A stretch of 64,000 bases of DNA, taken from positions 342,266 to 406,265 of the forward strand of contig JBEWZL010000236.1 of the NCBI GenBank assembly GCA_045837725.1. The letters run 5' to 3'. The first letter of the stretch is position 1. The number at the start of each line of letters is the position of its first letter. The notes beneath the pieces are model-generated. The model was not told the origin of the DNA, did no database searches, and was given only the letters and a program-made list of their open reading frames with translations. Positions 14,111 to 25,480 of this stretch are shown here, one piece after another. The DNA comes from Vermamoeba vermiformis. Taxonomy: Eukaryota; Tubulinea; Echinamoebida. The position numbers were made by a program, and so were the translations under genes.

Positions 14111-14682
14111 AAAATTACGTTTTTCAACATAGAACGACCACACTTATATCTTAAAGTTATATTTCTGTACAAAGTGGTCCCTGAATTGACGGCAATTGAT
14201 GCGAAGTGCCGTAACTTTTGGTTGGTAAGCCAGATGCTGGATTTGTTTTTTCTGATCTTCGCATCACAACAAAATTAACGACTAATTCCATCGCGATAAA
14301 TCATAATATTAATAATAGAGTGCCTCGTAAGCAATTACAAGCACTTTTGAATTATTTTGAATTATTTTTTAAAATTAACGCCTCCGATCTGTTCGGCCAT
14401 TGTGCTGCAACTATTCGGGTCGTACTTTCGATTTGTAACACTCTTATTAATACAATCTTATTGATAGGTGTGCGACTTCATATTGAGAAGATTTTGTACA
14501 GGCGATTTAGGGGACCCGGACTCTATTGTTTGAGTTTTTTCTGCCATCTTTGTAAACAAATTCCAGTAAATTTCGCACAATAGTGGTGAGTTATTATCAC
14601 TTTATACATGGCTAATGATTACTCAGTTTATTTTTGATGTGTTAGATCCGAACCACACGCGACCTCGAAAAGTGCCTCGGCA
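14111..14682. other. Gap upstream of the USP-transposase gene
   Basis: About 570 bp. An open frame of 121 codons (14218-14583) has no recognisable motif. A donor-like GTGAGT at about 14586 and an acceptor-like TTAG near 14645 suggest a 5' UTR intron of the downstream gene. I looked for a piggyBac-type inverted repeat next to TTAA here and did not find a convincing one. Confidence 0.35.
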
Positions 14683-17620
14683 ATGGCCAAAGTAGTAAAC
14701 CTTGGTGCCACATGCTACATTAGCAGTTCTTTACAGCTATTATTTAGTATTGAAGCTTTCCGTGAGCTTGTTATATCATCAAAACCTACACACAAACTTG
14801 CGATTGAATTTCGACAGATTATCACACTTATGAAGAGTAATAAAACAATTCATATCGAACCATTAACAAGGCTATTGAAAATATCAAAAGCAAGCTACCA
14901 AAAAGAACACCGTGATTTACAAGAGTTTCTGCTCAATTTATTGGACAAGTTAACTGAAGACTCTGAGTTCAAGCGAATTATAAAGCAAGTTTTTGGTGGT
15001 GCCTTACAACGTAATGGTTCAGAATTAATGGAGCCTTTTATAGGTACAAATGACTGCTGCAACTCGACTTAATTTCAATTGACTTTATAATTTAGATATT
15101 TCAATTCCAGTTGCCCCCGGCAATGTTGTGGACAGTTTAGTTCAACTTTTCAGCAGTGTACATAACATTTGCATAAGACTTGGATTTTAACTTATTCAAT
15201 GATAAGGACTGGGGTTCACACAAATTTTTGACATTCCCCACTGCATTAGTCCTCCACCTTAAGCGTTTTGATAATCTGGGCAACAAGAATGAAGCGAAGT
15301 TTCACTTCAAGTCAACTCTAGTTATTCCAGCAAAGCTCAGTTGTAGTGGTCATGCAGAGACCTACCAACTCAAATCAATAATAGTGCACCAAGGAACTGC
15401 TAAACAGGGTCACTACGTAACCTACAGCCTTGCGAACAACCAATGGCTTGAACTCAATGATGCAGTCGTCTCAAAGGTAGTCAAAGTATGCCATTTTGCA
15501 GGTTCTAACCTCAATGTAGGCTCCCAAAGACTTCATGCAGAGGTTATTTGAGGGAATTGCAAGTGCTTATATCTTAGTGTACTGCACACAGCGTATTTCA
15601 TCCCCAACCAAGTCCAGACCCACACGAATTATTGGAAATGAATCACAGCAATTTAATGATTTTATGGAATGGGACTCAACATCATGTCAAAGTGATCCAA
15701 TAGAGATATCAGATAGTGAATATGAAGCAAACGAAAGTGATGATATGAGTGAATCAATTGAAGAAGATAATGAAGAGACATCAGAAGTCGCAAGTCCTGC
15801 AGCAGTGAAAGAAGGTATTGATTTCTCATTCATTAATCATTTTGATAACCATTACTGGCAGCTAAACTTCAAGCAAAACTGTCTGGGTGGAAAAACGATG
15901 GGAGTAAATTCAAGCCCAAAACTTCTCAACCATTGACAAACCCAGGACCAAAGCACCAGCTCATCTTAACAAAAATTAATGCAATACGTCATCAACTGGG
16001 AAAGCCAAAACTGTCTTCAACACTACGTGTCACAGAGCTTGACTGTTACTTACTTATGATGAATGACATAATTGAACATATTGAAAAAACAACAGATGCA
16101 AATCTGCACATCAAAGCAGTCGATTTGCGCGCTTATCTTGGTGTTAGAATTGCACAACAATTATCGCCAGGTCATTCTGTTGATGACTCTTGGGCCTCCT
16201 TTTTGCATTCACGCGCCATGTGGGGCAACAGGTGGATTGCTAAAACAATGCTAAAAGATGAATTCAAGTTTATACACCGGAACAAAAAGTAAGTTCGTTG
16301 TTCACTCACTGTAATGGTTCTTACCTTTGGTCTTAGGTATGATGTGTACTTTGTTTGGGCAGCTCTGAATCAAACCTACTCAGAAATATGGGTGCCATTC
16401 AGCCACCTTGCTTTAGATGATAAAGCAAATGCTTGGAAAGGAAGGTCAATTTACAAGATTTACAGATTACGCAAGCCATTCCCTTGGGCAATGTTAGAAT
16501 ATGTCATTATTGATGAAAGTGGATGGATGTCTGGCTTCATTCCTCGATATGGACTGTTTGCTACCATAACAGACAAGTTCAAGAAATGGCGAGAGTTATA
16601 TCACGCCTTCAAAACAGGTCAACTTTCGCAAAGACCTCTACCATTTAAAACAATGTTTCCACGAGCATCAAAGACAAATTTCGATTTGGAAAAAGCCGTC
16701 AGTTTTTTATTGTCAAGACTCCCTGACAAACAAAGGCACGTTTATGACTTTATTAGAGAACCCACAAATTATGAAGAATGGAACAATCTGACAACTCGAA
16801 ACTTATCACACTATCATGTATTTTGTGACAGAGAGTTTTCCTCACTATGGCAGCACCTGCAAAAGCACAATATTGGATACACTGTTGGCATTATTGGAAC
16901 ATCACACCCTAACCTGTTTCAAAACAACCTTGCTCATTGTTTACAGCCAGGACAATGGCGCAGCTTAACAAACGACTCAGATATCATCATGTCATTCTAT
17001 GACCCTCAAGGCAAGACCTGTCACTGGGCTAGTAATCGAGGAACAGCAGCCTCAATTTCTGAAAAAGTAATTGATGGAAACAAAAAGAAAAAGCTTGCAT
17101 ACTCTGCTCCCCACTTGGTGCAACAATATCGGACATACTTCAGTTCTGTGGATAAGCATAACTCCAAAGCCAAGAAGTTTAAGTGGCCCTACCGGATTCG
17201 AAAAGTAACAGAGCGCTTAGTATTTGCAGATTGGGAGCGCTCTGCTCAAGTTCAGGCAGAAACACTCTTCAAAAGACTCACCAACAGTGATATTCCTGCC
17301 AAGAAATTTCTTGCCAATTTAGCGCGCTCCCTGGTAGAGGAATTCCAATCAAAAAGGAAACGAAACTACACAATAGAAGCGTTAGATCTTGTGCGCGCCA
17401 GTGGAAAGCATAATCCATACACCCACACCTGTGCGTACGAATTTGGCAACTCCAAGCGTTGTTTCTTTTGTCAAACTCAAAAGATATCTTCTTCTACACT
17501 GTAAGTATGTGTAGGTGTACTTTTGTCAAACTAATTAATTGCCTTAGCTACAAGTGCATTCAGTGCAAAGTTGCCTTACACAAGAAGTGCTGGAAGAAAT
17601 TCAAAGGTGTAAATCTTTAA
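14683..17620 (+). CDS. USP deubiquitinase fused to piggyBac-type transposase
   Basis: A single reading frame runs through short introns at 15044-15095, 15477-15519, 15815-15861, 16289-16336 and one near 17503-17548. The first part is a USP peptidase: Cys box NLGATCYISSSLQ (Cys codon 14713), EPFI segment, LHLKRF, His box KQGHYVTYSL (His codon 15411), WLELNDAVVSK, and the closing ASAYILVY strand. An acidic Ser/Glu linker follows. The second part is a piggyBac-like DDE transposase: ALDDKANAWKGR, IIDESGW (first Asp, 16512), FCDREFSS (second Asp, about 16827), SSVDKHN (third Asp, 17151; the usual fourth Asp is Asn). A Cys/His zinc-binding tail ends the protein. USP enzymes cleave ubiquitin; piggyBac enzymes excise and insert DNA at TTAA. 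One join, 15156-15177, needs a 22-nt intron and may instead be a lesion. Terminal repeats were not found, so this may be a resident gene. CpG is lower than in flanking genes (6 in 16381-16680). Confidence 0.75.
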
Positions 17621-17658
17621 GTTTTGTACAAGGAGTTATCAGTTAACTATTGTGTGAA

Positions 17659-17958
17659 TAGCATGTAACACGTTGTGGTGTAGCATGAGCACGAAAGTGC
17701 CTGAGGCGGCTTTGACGCAAAAAACCTCGTGTGTAGGCACTGAGAGTTTGGGGATAGTCAGCTTGCTTCAGATTTATTCACATAATCACCTGCTAGGCTA
17801 ACTGTTAGTAGCATGTAACACGTTGTGGTGTAGCATGAGCACGAAAGTGCCTGAGGCAGCTTTGACGCAAAAAACCTCGTGTGTAGGCACTGAGAGTTTG
17901 GGGATAGTCAGTTTGCTTCAGATTTACTCAACAGACGATAGCCTGGGCTACTATTGAG
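17659..17958. repeat. 150-bp tandem duplication
   Basis: Two head-to-tail copies, 17659-17808 and 17809-17958. The first 115 bases (GCATGTAACACGTTGTGGTG onward) are nearly identical; the last 35 bases have diverged. The repeat sits between the transposase stop codon and the next gene. It contains an internal short inverted repeat (GCACGAAAGTGC). It could be the 3' subterminal region of the element, or a promoter duplication for the downstream gene. Confidence 0.9.
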
Positions 17959-17972
17959 CTTATTTATGAGAA

Positions 17973-18768
17973 ATGGGAGCAGCCATGTCCAAATTCTGGT
18001 ACGTCTACCGTGTAGACTTCCAGTTGGTTAAGGAATATTGTAAGTCAGTTTGAAAATTCGAAGAATCGGATCTCTGATTTAATTGCCCACAGAAAAAGCC
18101 CAAGAAGCGCAAAGTTCAAAAATCTAAATCAGAAGCAGATGTAGTGGCAGCGATATTAAATGACCCAAAAATGAAAGAAATGTTGCCGAACGGCGAAGAA
18201 GATTTTATCGTCTCGAAAACACTTGACGCGATTTACTGCAACATCTGCGACACGAAGATCAATCTGGGCTATCCAGGTACGCTCACAGCTCTGGCGTAAG
18301 ATAATAACAGACATTAATATTGATATTAGGCACGGTGACCAAGTTCCGTGATCACATCACCGGACAAAACAACGCGACGACTTCAAAGCACCGTAGGAAT
18401 TTGGAGAAGCTGAAGAACAAAGAAAAGTAATTATATCACCGGTCATAATAGTCCGCAAATTGGAGATATTAATGTGTTGTAGGGATGACCAATCAGAGGA
18501 AGGACGATCGAAAGGCAATTTGAAAGTTGTGCTGGAGAATGCACGAGCACGCATGAGCAATGAAAAGGGCCTGACAATGTGTTATTGTCTGCAGCCAGCA
18601 GCGAAGATGTACAACGAACAGTTTGATCGCGCGTACTGGCGGTGTGCCACTGTGGGCTCGGATGGATTTCCCGTGTGCAACTTCAAAATGCTCGCAACGG
18701 ACAATGAAATCGACAGTAGTTCGAGCGACAAGGCAGCGATTACTAGCCTATTGGATGGTACTGTGTAA
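17973..18768 (+). CDS. Zinc-finger protein with SV40-like NLS (C2H2/BED-like and GRF-like fingers)
   Basis: Exons at 18093-18276, 18330-18426 and 18483-18768 join in phase. The first exon (from ATG 17973, or in frame at 17985) is less certain and needs a weak donor near 18030. The second exon opens KKPKKRKVQKSKS, close to the classic SV40 nuclear localisation signal. A C2H2- or BED-like finger follows (YCNICDTKIN ... KFRDHITGQ ... SKHRRNL), spanning two exons. The last exon holds a pattern resembling a GRF zinc finger: CYCLQP, then RAYWRCATVG, then CNFKM. Both finger types bind nucleic acid. I infer a small nuclear DNA- or RNA-binding protein. It starts just after the 150-bp duplication. Function is not known. 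Confidence 0.65.
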
Positions 18769-18832
18769 TATAAAAGTGATCAAAAACGAAATAAAAATGT
18801 AAAATAGTGTACAGAAAAATCAACTTAATGAT

Positions 18833-20428
18833 TTATTTCTCTTTCTTTTCCTCTGAAGGTGAAGCACTAGCAGCACTAGTATTGGTATTGTTATTGTTAG
18901 CTGTGTTAGTATTAGTGTTATTATTGTTAGCTGCGTTAATGTTATTGCTATTGTTGGCCGCAGGGTTAGTCGCAGCAGGTTTGTTGGGCTGGTCCTTTCT
19001 GAAATCATTCAAGAAGCCACACGCACCGCAAATAAATTCTGTTAATAGCAACGTGAGTTGGCACGTGCAATAAAAATATCATCGTGCACTTACGGATCGA
19101 GTCCATTTCTTCAATCGGTGCCAATCCGTTGTGTGCCTTGCACTTCTTGCAGATTAGAGCAAAGCTCTTGCTCGGCGAATCTCCGACGAAGAAATCGAGC
19201 AATTTGTCCATCAAACCGCGATCTAACATGTCCGTGTCAATGACGTGTCACAGTTAATTGTTCACCAATAACACCGTTGACACTTACCTTTGTCCTCTTC
19301 GGCGCTGCTACTGCTGATTTGATTCGGTGTGAACACAGTGCCAACAGGTACTTTAGGGCCCGTGATTGGTGCTGGCACGTGAGGGCCTGGTGCGGGATTG
19401 ACAGGTGCGGGTGAAGTGCCAGGGATTTGAGGACGAATCTGCGGCACTTGTGGCTGCTGAGGCTGAGGTTGTTGAGGCTGTTGCATGGGATTGACGGGCA
19501 TGTGAGGCTGTGGTGTTTGAGAATTGGGACCCGGGCCTCGTGTCGGAGTGTTGGGTCCGGGACCAGGTCTGTAATAGCATTAGGACCGTTACATAATATA
19601 GATATTGTAGTACCTGGTGGGCGTGCCAAGATTGGGTGGAGGATTGGGCAACAAACTCTTTCTGCGGTCAAATCGGTTGATGACATTCTCCACATGCGAG
19701 AAGTTGATTTTCGCTTTGTACTCTTCCAGCTGATGACGAAATTAGCTCAATATCGCTGCTATTATAATGACTACTAACCTTTTCTTCTTGCTTCTTTTGT
19801 AGCTCCTCTAACTTCAAAGCTAAAAATGTATTTTAGTACACGTCAACAGATCTGATCGAGCAGCAAAAAATTGAAAAATAAAGAGGCATTATACTTACTA
19901 TCATTGGTGCTTCTATATGCGTAGTATTGATTGATTACACGTTTAAATACATAGGCTCTAAATAAAAGAAAAAATTAATTAAAAAATCGAAAAAAAGCGC
20001 ATAGTATATCAACGTAATTCGTGTGGTTAATATTTTTGCGTTGTTCCTCGTTAAATAAAAATTTTTGTATTGATGGATAAAAATTTTGGCGCACTTACAA
20101 TAATAAGGCTAAAAACAAAGGAGAGGCCCAGAGATAGTTCTCTAGTGGAGTAGTGACGTGTAAAAAGAACTTCCAATATACAAGATAGCTTATTTCGAAT
20201 ATTAGTGTCACTATAAGTAATCTGATCACGTTCGTCCTATGATTGACTTGATATTGCTTCAATCGAACTTGAATCTTCTGTATTTGTTGGTCTATTTGTT
20301 CGAGTACTTTTTCATAATTTTCTTCCTATTTAAATCGTCTATTAGACATTGAAAGAAAGTTCGATCCAGATTGCAATCTTTATGCGTATTCCAAGTACCT
20401 TCTTGAATAAGGAGAATACGAATCCCAT
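18833..20428 (-). CDS. LNPK: Lunapark, ER three-way-junction protein
   Basis: The protein starts MGFVFSLFKK at 20428, with Gly2 and Ser6 fitting the N-myristoylation known for mammalian Lunapark. Next is a heptad region (VLEQIDQQIQKIQVRLKQY), then two hydrophobic segments (about 20230-20090), then a second coiled coil (KLEELQKKQEEKLEEYK) and a Pro/Gln-rich stretch. The Lunapark zinc ribbon follows: LMDKLLDFFVGDSPSKSFAL, then CKKC and CGAC pairs in separate exons. The tail is Asn/Thr-rich low complexity, from a degenerate trinucleotide tract. Known role: stabilising tubular ER junctions opposite atlastin/Sey1. Several introns of 45-70 nt. It shares a roughly 115-bp divergent promoter with the coiled-coil gene at 20543. 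Assignment rests on domain order and zinc ribbon and is strong. Confidence 0.9.
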
Positions 20429-20542
20429 GGTGTGGTATTATAATATATTTAGACTTGTGCTGTGGTGCTGCAAGTCCTTGATCGGTGACGAAAATGAAAT
20501 TTGGCGACGTCAGAGAAGTCAATCAAAGTTCAGCGCCTAATT

Positions 20543-21583
20543 ATGACACAACGATATACGAGGGAGCAGTTGTTCGAGAGGAGCAACGTGCTGGCAAATA
20601 AACGAGAAGAGGAGCGCGAGAAGGAAGAGATCGAAAGGAAAATCAAGAAGTTGAAAGACAATGAAGAAGATTTGTTAATTGCATTGAAAAAATTCGACGA
20701 TGATATGGCTATGCAAATTAATCGTCAAAAGCGAGAAATTGAACGCGTTAAAGAACGGATTCAGGATTTAAAACAAGAGGTACGGTTTAAAAATCTACTA
20801 TTTAATACAAAATAATTCTATCGCTACAAGATCAATGTAATTATCCTGTTACATTGGGTTATTGTATAATAATGATTTTTTATGCAGCTCAATTTCAACC
20901 GCAGTATTGATACGCAAGTTAAATCGCATCAATCAGAACGAAAGAATTTTATCAGCGCTAAATACAGTCCAAACTATTATTATAGCGATAAGCGAGCTAA
21001 AAATACTTCGAGCGACGAGTCAAAAGATTATTTTGAGAAGCAACGCGAACGAAAAATTAAGACGGTAGAAGCGGAGTTAAAAGCACTAGAAGAACGATTG
21101 AATGAGACACAACGCGATTACGACAGCGATAGAAAACGAAAATTAGAGGAATTGAAAGACCTGCAGCATCAGACACGCGTGCAGGCGAGTGAGATCCGAC
21201 AAGAATATGAAGACAAGAAACGAGAACGGCGTCAAGCTGAGCGCGATGAACAAGATAAACAAAGGTAAGCTCTAGATCCAAGTACCAAAGAGATTTTTGG
21301 GAATAAATATCGTGATCGAGAGAATCTTTTGCTGATTATTGCTTGAAATTTCAGGCGACACAAAGAAATCGAACGACAAGTGGATCGTGACGTGGAAGCT
21401 GAACGGACATCAGCCCTGCGTGCATCACTCAGCACACGAGGATCGAGCACTAAGACCTCATCATATTCGAGGACATTAGAGAAGACACAAGACGAGGACG
21501 AAGAAGACACAGCGAGTGCACGTGACAAGTACAAAATTGATCGTGTGTTGCCGCCAATGAGGAGGAAGAAATATTATTACTAA
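20543..21583 (+). CDS. Long coiled-coil protein
   Basis: Three exons (20543-20779, 20888-21264, 21355-21583) join in phase and give about 280 residues. Almost the whole protein is charged heptad coiled coil rich in Glu, Lys, Arg and Gln (EEEREKEEIERKIKKLK, KTVEAELKALEERLNE). The tail is Ser/Thr-rich and acidic and ends in basic and tyrosine residues (RRKKYYY). I chose ATG 20543 because the frame then reads straight into heptads. An alternative upstream ATG in another frame ends after about 35 codons. No family recognised; such proteins are often structural parts of cilia, centrosomes or the cytoskeleton, but nothing here decides it. Confidence 0.75.
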
Positions 21584-21742
21584 ATACGGCATTATAATGT
21601 AGTTTAATAGTACAGTACTTCTTGTAGAATAAAATTGTGCTCTGTATTGGTTGAATCGCGAACTTATTTACATGATATTGAATATATGTACACTTGTTTG
21701 GTTTTCGTTGTTTTTCGCTATTATTTACAGGTTATTGTTATT

Positions 21743-23253
21743 TCACCTAGCACTGCACGGCAAATGTCGGTCAACAAACTCGTCAAACTTTTGATGGAAT
21801 TCTTCCGCGCCATACAGATCAAAACCTTGCAAATGCGACTCTGAAGGAATTTCCCACAGGTACTTCGGGTGCTCTAGATAAGGCCCGTTAATTTTGTTCT
21901 TAAAAGGCAAGGAGTTCGTATTGGACTTACGAGCTAATTTGTATAGATTCTTCGAGTGAATGCTTGGTACAGTAGGATCATGACTGCCAACGATGAATAA
22001 AATCGGCTTATTTACTTTATTAATAGTCTCTCGGGGAGGAGGTGTTCGTTTAAACATGCCTGGAGTGTTGATTAGATCTGATCCAAAGCGGAAGCTTTAA
22101 ATAATGTGCTTACCTTCGATTCTCATCCTCGTGATGCGCATGATTAAATTAGTCATCCAGCGAGGTGTCAAGAACGGCGTGACAAATGTTTGAATTTGAC
22201 TCCACACGCCCTTGTCAAGGCTTTGTAATCCTGCCTGTGTTCCTTTCACCGCCCGTTCGATGTGATACATCCAGATATCTACGGATTAAACGGGTTAATA
22301 TCTGTTTAAACAGAGGTTTGTATTTAATTTTATTTACCTTCGGGGGCCGAAAATCCATTTTCTGCAATAACGAGATCGACATTTGTATGATTAACCCCAA
22401 CAGCCGCTATTAATGAAAGTTAGAAATTACGAACGATTAATTACTGTTAATAATAATGACGTACTTAAAACAGAAGCAGCTCCCATGGACATGCCGATCA
22501 GGATTACTTTCGAAGATCCTTTTTCAAATCGTGCGTAATGAACAGCTGACAGAACGTCTTCGTGCTCTCTAATGCCATAGCCAAATCCATAACCTAAGAG
22601 ATACTATGAGTCAATACAAGTCGGATTGATGTGAGTGTCGTTTCGCGAAGTTAACTTGTGAACCAGATTCAATTTCGAAAATAAAGCTCGTCTGCAATCT
22701 CCGGGTTAAAATCTTACCAAACGAATCGCTAGTGCCTCCTACAGCCTCTCTGCAATCAAAAAGCAATACATTGTAGCCGCTGTTGTGCCACATCTGAGCG
22801 TGGCGTAAATATTCTCTTCTATTCATTCCAAGGCCGTGAACAGCGACAATCGTTCTCGAACAGTGATGGGAGCCTATTAATTAAAGTCAATATTATTTTC
22901 AAAATAAAGTATTGAAATTTCTTGCGTTATTAGTAAGCAACGGGGAAAAGAGGATGATCCGCTCCATATTTCGTCGCTAAATCATTATTTAGCTTTTAAA
23001 AAAATTTCTTACCGTCTTTGGGCCCTTCAATCCACCAGCCTCTGAGTGTTTGAGTCTTGGGATCGTTTCCAAGCGAAGGAAACTCGATCTCTTCAAAACT
23101 TAAGTTAAAGTGGCCAGGGTGATTCAAATCGATATATTCTTGAAGTGGAGGGTGCAGAAACATGTTGCTTACAACGTATGAAACTATCATCGGTAAGATC
23201 GCACCCATAGAGCAGGCCGTAACGGCACAGATTGCAAACTTTTGCACTGGCAT
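21743..23253 (-). CDS. Membrane-anchored alpha/beta hydrolase (ABHD13/17-like)
   Basis: The N-terminus has a hydrophobic segment (AVTACSMGAILPMIVSYVV) that should anchor the protein. The fold follows: TIVAVHGLGMNRREYL (oxyanion region), NVLLFDCREAVGG, the nucleophile elbow GMSMGAAS, the acid strand ILFIVGSHDPTVP, and the catalytic His in SESHLQGFD. The Ser-Asp-His triad is therefore complete. Similar proteins are serine hydrolases acting on lipids or acylated proteins; the substrate cannot be told. There are at least five exons with introns of 50-110 nt. The first exon ends at 23013. The start is the only ATG ahead of the anchor. Confidence 0.85.
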
Positions 23254-23605
23254 TTTGATTCCTTGTTGTTAACGTTATGCCAATCGTGGTTTTCTCTTGT
23301 TATTTACTATTAAAATGATATATCGCAGCATATTTTTTTTCTGGCCTAAAAGCTTAAAAAGTTCGAAATTTCCAAAGGCGTTGATCTGAATTTCAGGCAT
23401 AGTTCGCTGACTTTGCAAATTTTTGCTGTCTTTTCATGCCACATCGCGACTGAGCCCTGGTCTTTCCTGTCGATTCGAGGGGTATTATGAATTGACAAGC
23501 TTTTTCCGTTAATGCAAACAGATTTATTTTCAAATGAATAACCAATGTTGCCGACACGAGGGGTGGCCGCAAATGAATGATTGTATAGCAGATTTAATCT
23601 ATTCA

Positions 23606-25480
23606 TTACTTGGCTTTAGCATCTTTCTTTTTCTTAGGTGCTCCGAGCGCCATGACTTTTCCGTAGGCCACGGTGGAATCTGTAATTAACGCACGTTAGT
23701 TGTTGAGGGATGACTGTCATCAGTGCTCTTGACTTACCTTGATTTCGCAACAAGACGCGACCCAGCTGTGGGGTGTTGGCAAAGGTCTCAATGCAGATCT
23801 GCTTCGCGATCTTGATGTGCGCGAAGATCACGCTGTGTTTCTTGACAATAGAGGGCACCTTCTCCAGCACAGCATCAGTTTTGGGGTCGATACGCGCCAT
23901 GATGACTTCGAGGGTGCATTCAACAGTCGCAACATTGCAGTGTAGCTTGGCGCGCAAATTGTTGGTCAACACGTCGCTCAGCACGAACAACTTGGCCACA
24001 AATTCATTGTGCACAGGCACGGGGCTGGAAATAGGGCAGAGTACTTGACCAGGATAGATCTGCTCTTCTGTCAACTGATTGGACTTGATCGTCACGCACA
24101 CTTGGTCTCCTGCGACTGCACGCACTTTGTTCGCTGCGTCGGCTAGGATCTTGACAGCTTGAACGGGGACTTTGCCTGGCATGAGAACGAGATTGTCGTT
24201 CAGATTAAGAGTGCCAGTTTCTATCTTGCCCACGACGTGCAGACCTTGTTCGCGATAACGGTCCATCACTGGTATGCGAAGTGGAGCATTCAGATCGCGT
24301 GTCACAGCAGGAAGAACATCTAGGACTTCAAAGAGCGAGGGACCATTGTACCACGAGCACACCTTGGAGTCAACACGATCCTTGATGTTGGCGCCGGTGA
24401 AGCCAGACACAGGGACGAAGTAGATGCTGGGATCGTTAAATCCAAGCAGCTTGAGCTTCGGACGCAAGGTCTGCTCAATGCCTCTGAAGCGCTCTTCTTT
24501 CCACTGCACCGTGACTTCATCCATCTTGTTCACGACGACAACCAAGCGCTGCACGCCAAGAGCACGCGCGAGTGCCAAGTGTTGCTTCGTGGGTGAATTG
24601 GTTCCGTCCCAACCGTCTTCAAATTCACCGCGCCGAGCAGAGATGACGAGAATGCCGACATCAGCGAGCATCGCACCGAGCATCATGTTCGTGAGGTACG
24701 AGATGTGACCTGGCGTGTCAAGAATGGTGAATCTTCTGCTGGCAGTCATGAAGCGAGCGACACCAAGCTCCACGGTCTTGCCCTATGCACAACGATTAGT
24801 ACTACCATTCGGAATAACCTGCCATTAATAAGGCTATTACTTACCCTCTCACGCTCTTCTTTGTTTATGTCCATGATGTAAGCCCACAACCAGCTGTCCA
24901 TTCCTTTCTCTGCAGCTTCCTTCGCGTACTTTTGGATGTCACGCTCGGAGACCGCTCCAGACTGGAACAGAATATTTCCGCATATCGTAGATTTGCCCGC
25001 ATCTATACGTGGAGATTAGTGCGAGTTCTCAGTGAATTAAAGATCTAGAGCTTACCAACGTGACCAAAGAACGTCACATTTACGTGCTCACGCTTATCTT
25101 CTTCAGCGATAAGCGCCATCGTCTCTGCAATGACAGACTCTTCAGCGGAGTGTTCACCGCTGTCAGAGTCCTCAGTCTTGGGAAGAGGATCGGATGTAGG
25201 AGTATCTTCCCAAGACTCACGTCCAACCGAGAGTCAATCGAGTTGTCTTGCCGTTTCCTCGACACGCTCTTCTTGAGCGGACATTACTTGAGCATTAGTG
25301 CCCATCGGCTTTAAAAATTTAATTAATATTAATTTCTAACCGTGTTGTAAAGGGCAATATTGTTGCCGTGATATTTAATTTGTATTTTATTAAGTAATGA
25401 GCTCCAAGTTTAATTAGACTTACGATAGGCACAAACTCGGGCGCATCGACCCGTAATTTCAATCGTTTGGTTTCCGACAT
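23606..25480 (-). CDS. SUP35: Translation termination factor eRF3 (SUP35/GSPT1)
   Basis: The first exon gives MSETKRLKLRVDAPEFVPI, containing a PAM2-like PABP-binding motif (LRVDAPEFVP), as in eRF3 of other eukaryotes. The G domain has FFGHVDAGKST (P-loop), DTPGH and NKMD. Domain II/III sequence (VVGKIETGTL, QICIETFANTPQLGRVLLRNQG) follows eRF3 rather than eEF1A or Hbs1. The C-terminus is a lysine-rich tail ending at 23606. eRF3 is the GTPase that works with eRF1 to release the peptide at stop codons. The acidic N-terminal extension has an in-frame TGA at 25236-25234. A 48-nt in-phase GT-AG segment (25263-25216) could remove it, but its donor GTCGAG is poor. A downstream ATG just before the G domain could give a short form. 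Identity is strong. Confidence 0.93.

Noticed and set aside
14111-18060. Terminal inverted repeats at TTAA around the transposase gene
   Set aside because: Several TTAA sites exist on both sides, but I found no pair flanked by matching inverted sequence such as CCC...GGG.
23346-23600. 86-codon minus-strand frame between eRF3 and the hydrolase
   Set aside because: It lacks motifs and lies in the short region that should hold the eRF3 3' UTR.
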